Program-made: the position numbers and the translations under genes
Shown here: positions 63,495 through 64,000 of the stretch, piece by piece
How positions within the stretch are numbered: position 1 is the first letter of the stretch
How the letters are laid out: each line of letters starts with the position of its first letter
From: Vibrio aphrogenes
GTDB lineage: Bacteria > Pseudomonadota > Gammaproteobacteria > Enterobacterales > Vibrionaceae
Length of the DNA stretch: 64,000 bases
Assembly (NCBI RefSeq): GCF_002157735.2
Contig: NZ_AP018689.1
Coordinates: 1,178,001-1,242,000 of the forward strand
Reading direction: 5' to 3'
The notes under the pieces: generated by a model
What the model saw: only the letters and a program-made list of their open reading frames with translations
The model's database searches: none
What the model was told of the DNA's origin: nothing

Positions 63495-64000
63495 ATGAAA
63501 AGTATGATCATTTTATTAAGTTGCTTAACGTTAGGTTCAATAGACCCACCAATAAAGCATGATATGTTTCTATTTGAAGATCCTTTTTTAATCGGACAAT
63601 GGAGTATCATTAATCCTGAACCCAGAAATGAACATATTGATTTTCAATCTATTTCACTTTCATTAGAGTCTAACTATCGATTTAATATTTCCGTAAAACG
63701 TAAAGGTCACACTCGAGATTCTTGGGCGGGTGAATATAGCGTCGAGAATAATCAACTAATCATTGGTGCAAACTCTGTTCATCCTCAAATTTTTCAATAT
63801 CGTGTCTATCCTAACCAATTGGTTTTAAATGGAGTGACGCTATACAAAACTATGCCGCCTCATTTATCTGGTTACTGGCAAAGTACCGAAGTGAGAGGGG
63901 CTGATGTGATGAGTGGCTATATTTCAACAATCGATTTGATTCTTAACCCTGACTTTTATTTTTCCATTCAATCGACTGCGACAAATGGTTTAAATAAATA
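63495..64000 (+). CDS. Hypothetical secreted protein, 5' part
   Basis: An ATG with a TAGGGTGAG Shine-Dalgarno opens a frame of 168 codons that runs off the window. The N-terminus (MKSMIILLSCLTLGS) looks like a short signal or lipoprotein leader; the LLSC lipobox is borderline. Two internally similar blocks, GQWSIIN... and GYWQSTE..., each followed by strands with SL/LILN and FY or YRF, suggest a duplicated beta-rich domain. I do not recognise the family. Confidence 0.65.
   Translation, partial: MKSMIILLSCLTLGSIDPPIKHDMFLFEDPFLIGQWSIINPEPRNEHIDFQSISLSLESNYRFNISVKRKGHTRDSWAGEYSVENNQLIIGANSVHPQIFQYRVYPNQLVLNGVTLYKTMPPHLSGYWQSTEVRGADVMSGYISTIDLILNPDFYFSIQSTATNGLNK

Overview
This window is a piece of gammaproteobacterial chromosome, almost certainly from the family Vibrionaceae (Vibrio or a close relative). 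The evidence is the gene content and order: cydD next to trxB, yohJ-yohK-cdd, rsmF-letB-letA with msrC-proQ-prc, a TrmK-type methyltransferase, a DUF2797 protein, a complete nrf cluster, and a family of short inverted-repeat elements of a kind I recall from Vibrio intergenic DNA. Apart from a few remnants the genes look intact. I found no rRNA or tRNA gene, CRISPR array, prophage or transposase by eye.

Layout. 1-10.5 kb: start of cydD, trxB, a DUF2797 protein, a membrane diguanylate cyclase, a SanA-like protein, the NAD-malic enzyme maeA, trmK-like, GFA and SIMPL proteins, and a periplasmic PQQ-type aldose dehydrogenase. 10.9-25.6 kb: pheS-pheT and ihfA, normally neighbours, are separated by about 11 kb that carries ammonifying nitrite reductase (nrfG; nrfA divergent from nrfBCDEF, with a perfect FNR box between them), a lipoprotein, an orphan OppA and a MITE. 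25.6-33 kb: tpm, purT with a PurR box, cdd, yohJK, sbcB, a TerB protein and a TauE permease. 33-39.6 kb: hrpA, a small outer-membrane protein, EcsC and DUF924. 39.6-42.7 kb: sgrR and an outer-membrane barrel, bordered by a truncated SDR gene and a short unexplained ORF. 42.7-52.5 kb: an M32 carboxypeptidase, an RhtB exporter, small envelope proteins, aroH-yajQ, an orphan PEP-synthase-like domain, a hotdog protein, CvfB, an ABM-like protein and a periplasmic cyclohexadienyl dehydratase-like protein. 52.6-64 kb: rsmF, letB, letA, an ABC exporter with a Fur box on its start codon, msrC, proQ, prc and the start of an unknown gene.

How the genes work together. nrfA-G encodes periplasmic nitrite ammonification: NrfD and NrfC pass quinol electrons to NrfB and NrfA, while NrfE, NrfF and NrfG attach the special CXXCK heme. 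The ABC exporter, letA and letB look like one iron-responsive envelope operon. Aromatic metabolism appears three times: aroH, a degenerate PEP-binding domain protein divergent from it, and a PheC-like dehydratase 3.6 kb further on. purT, cdd and yohJK belong to nucleotide metabolism.

The most interesting non-coding signal is the inverted-repeat family. It has two long copies in opposite orientation (24489-24741 and 45200-45404), one minimal 53-bp copy (33285-33337) and two solitary ends. One long copy carries an 18-bp minisatellite that the other has only in degenerate form. Separate 15-16 bp tandem repeats occur at or beside stop codons and inside nrfE, which suggests frequent short-repeat slippage in this genome.
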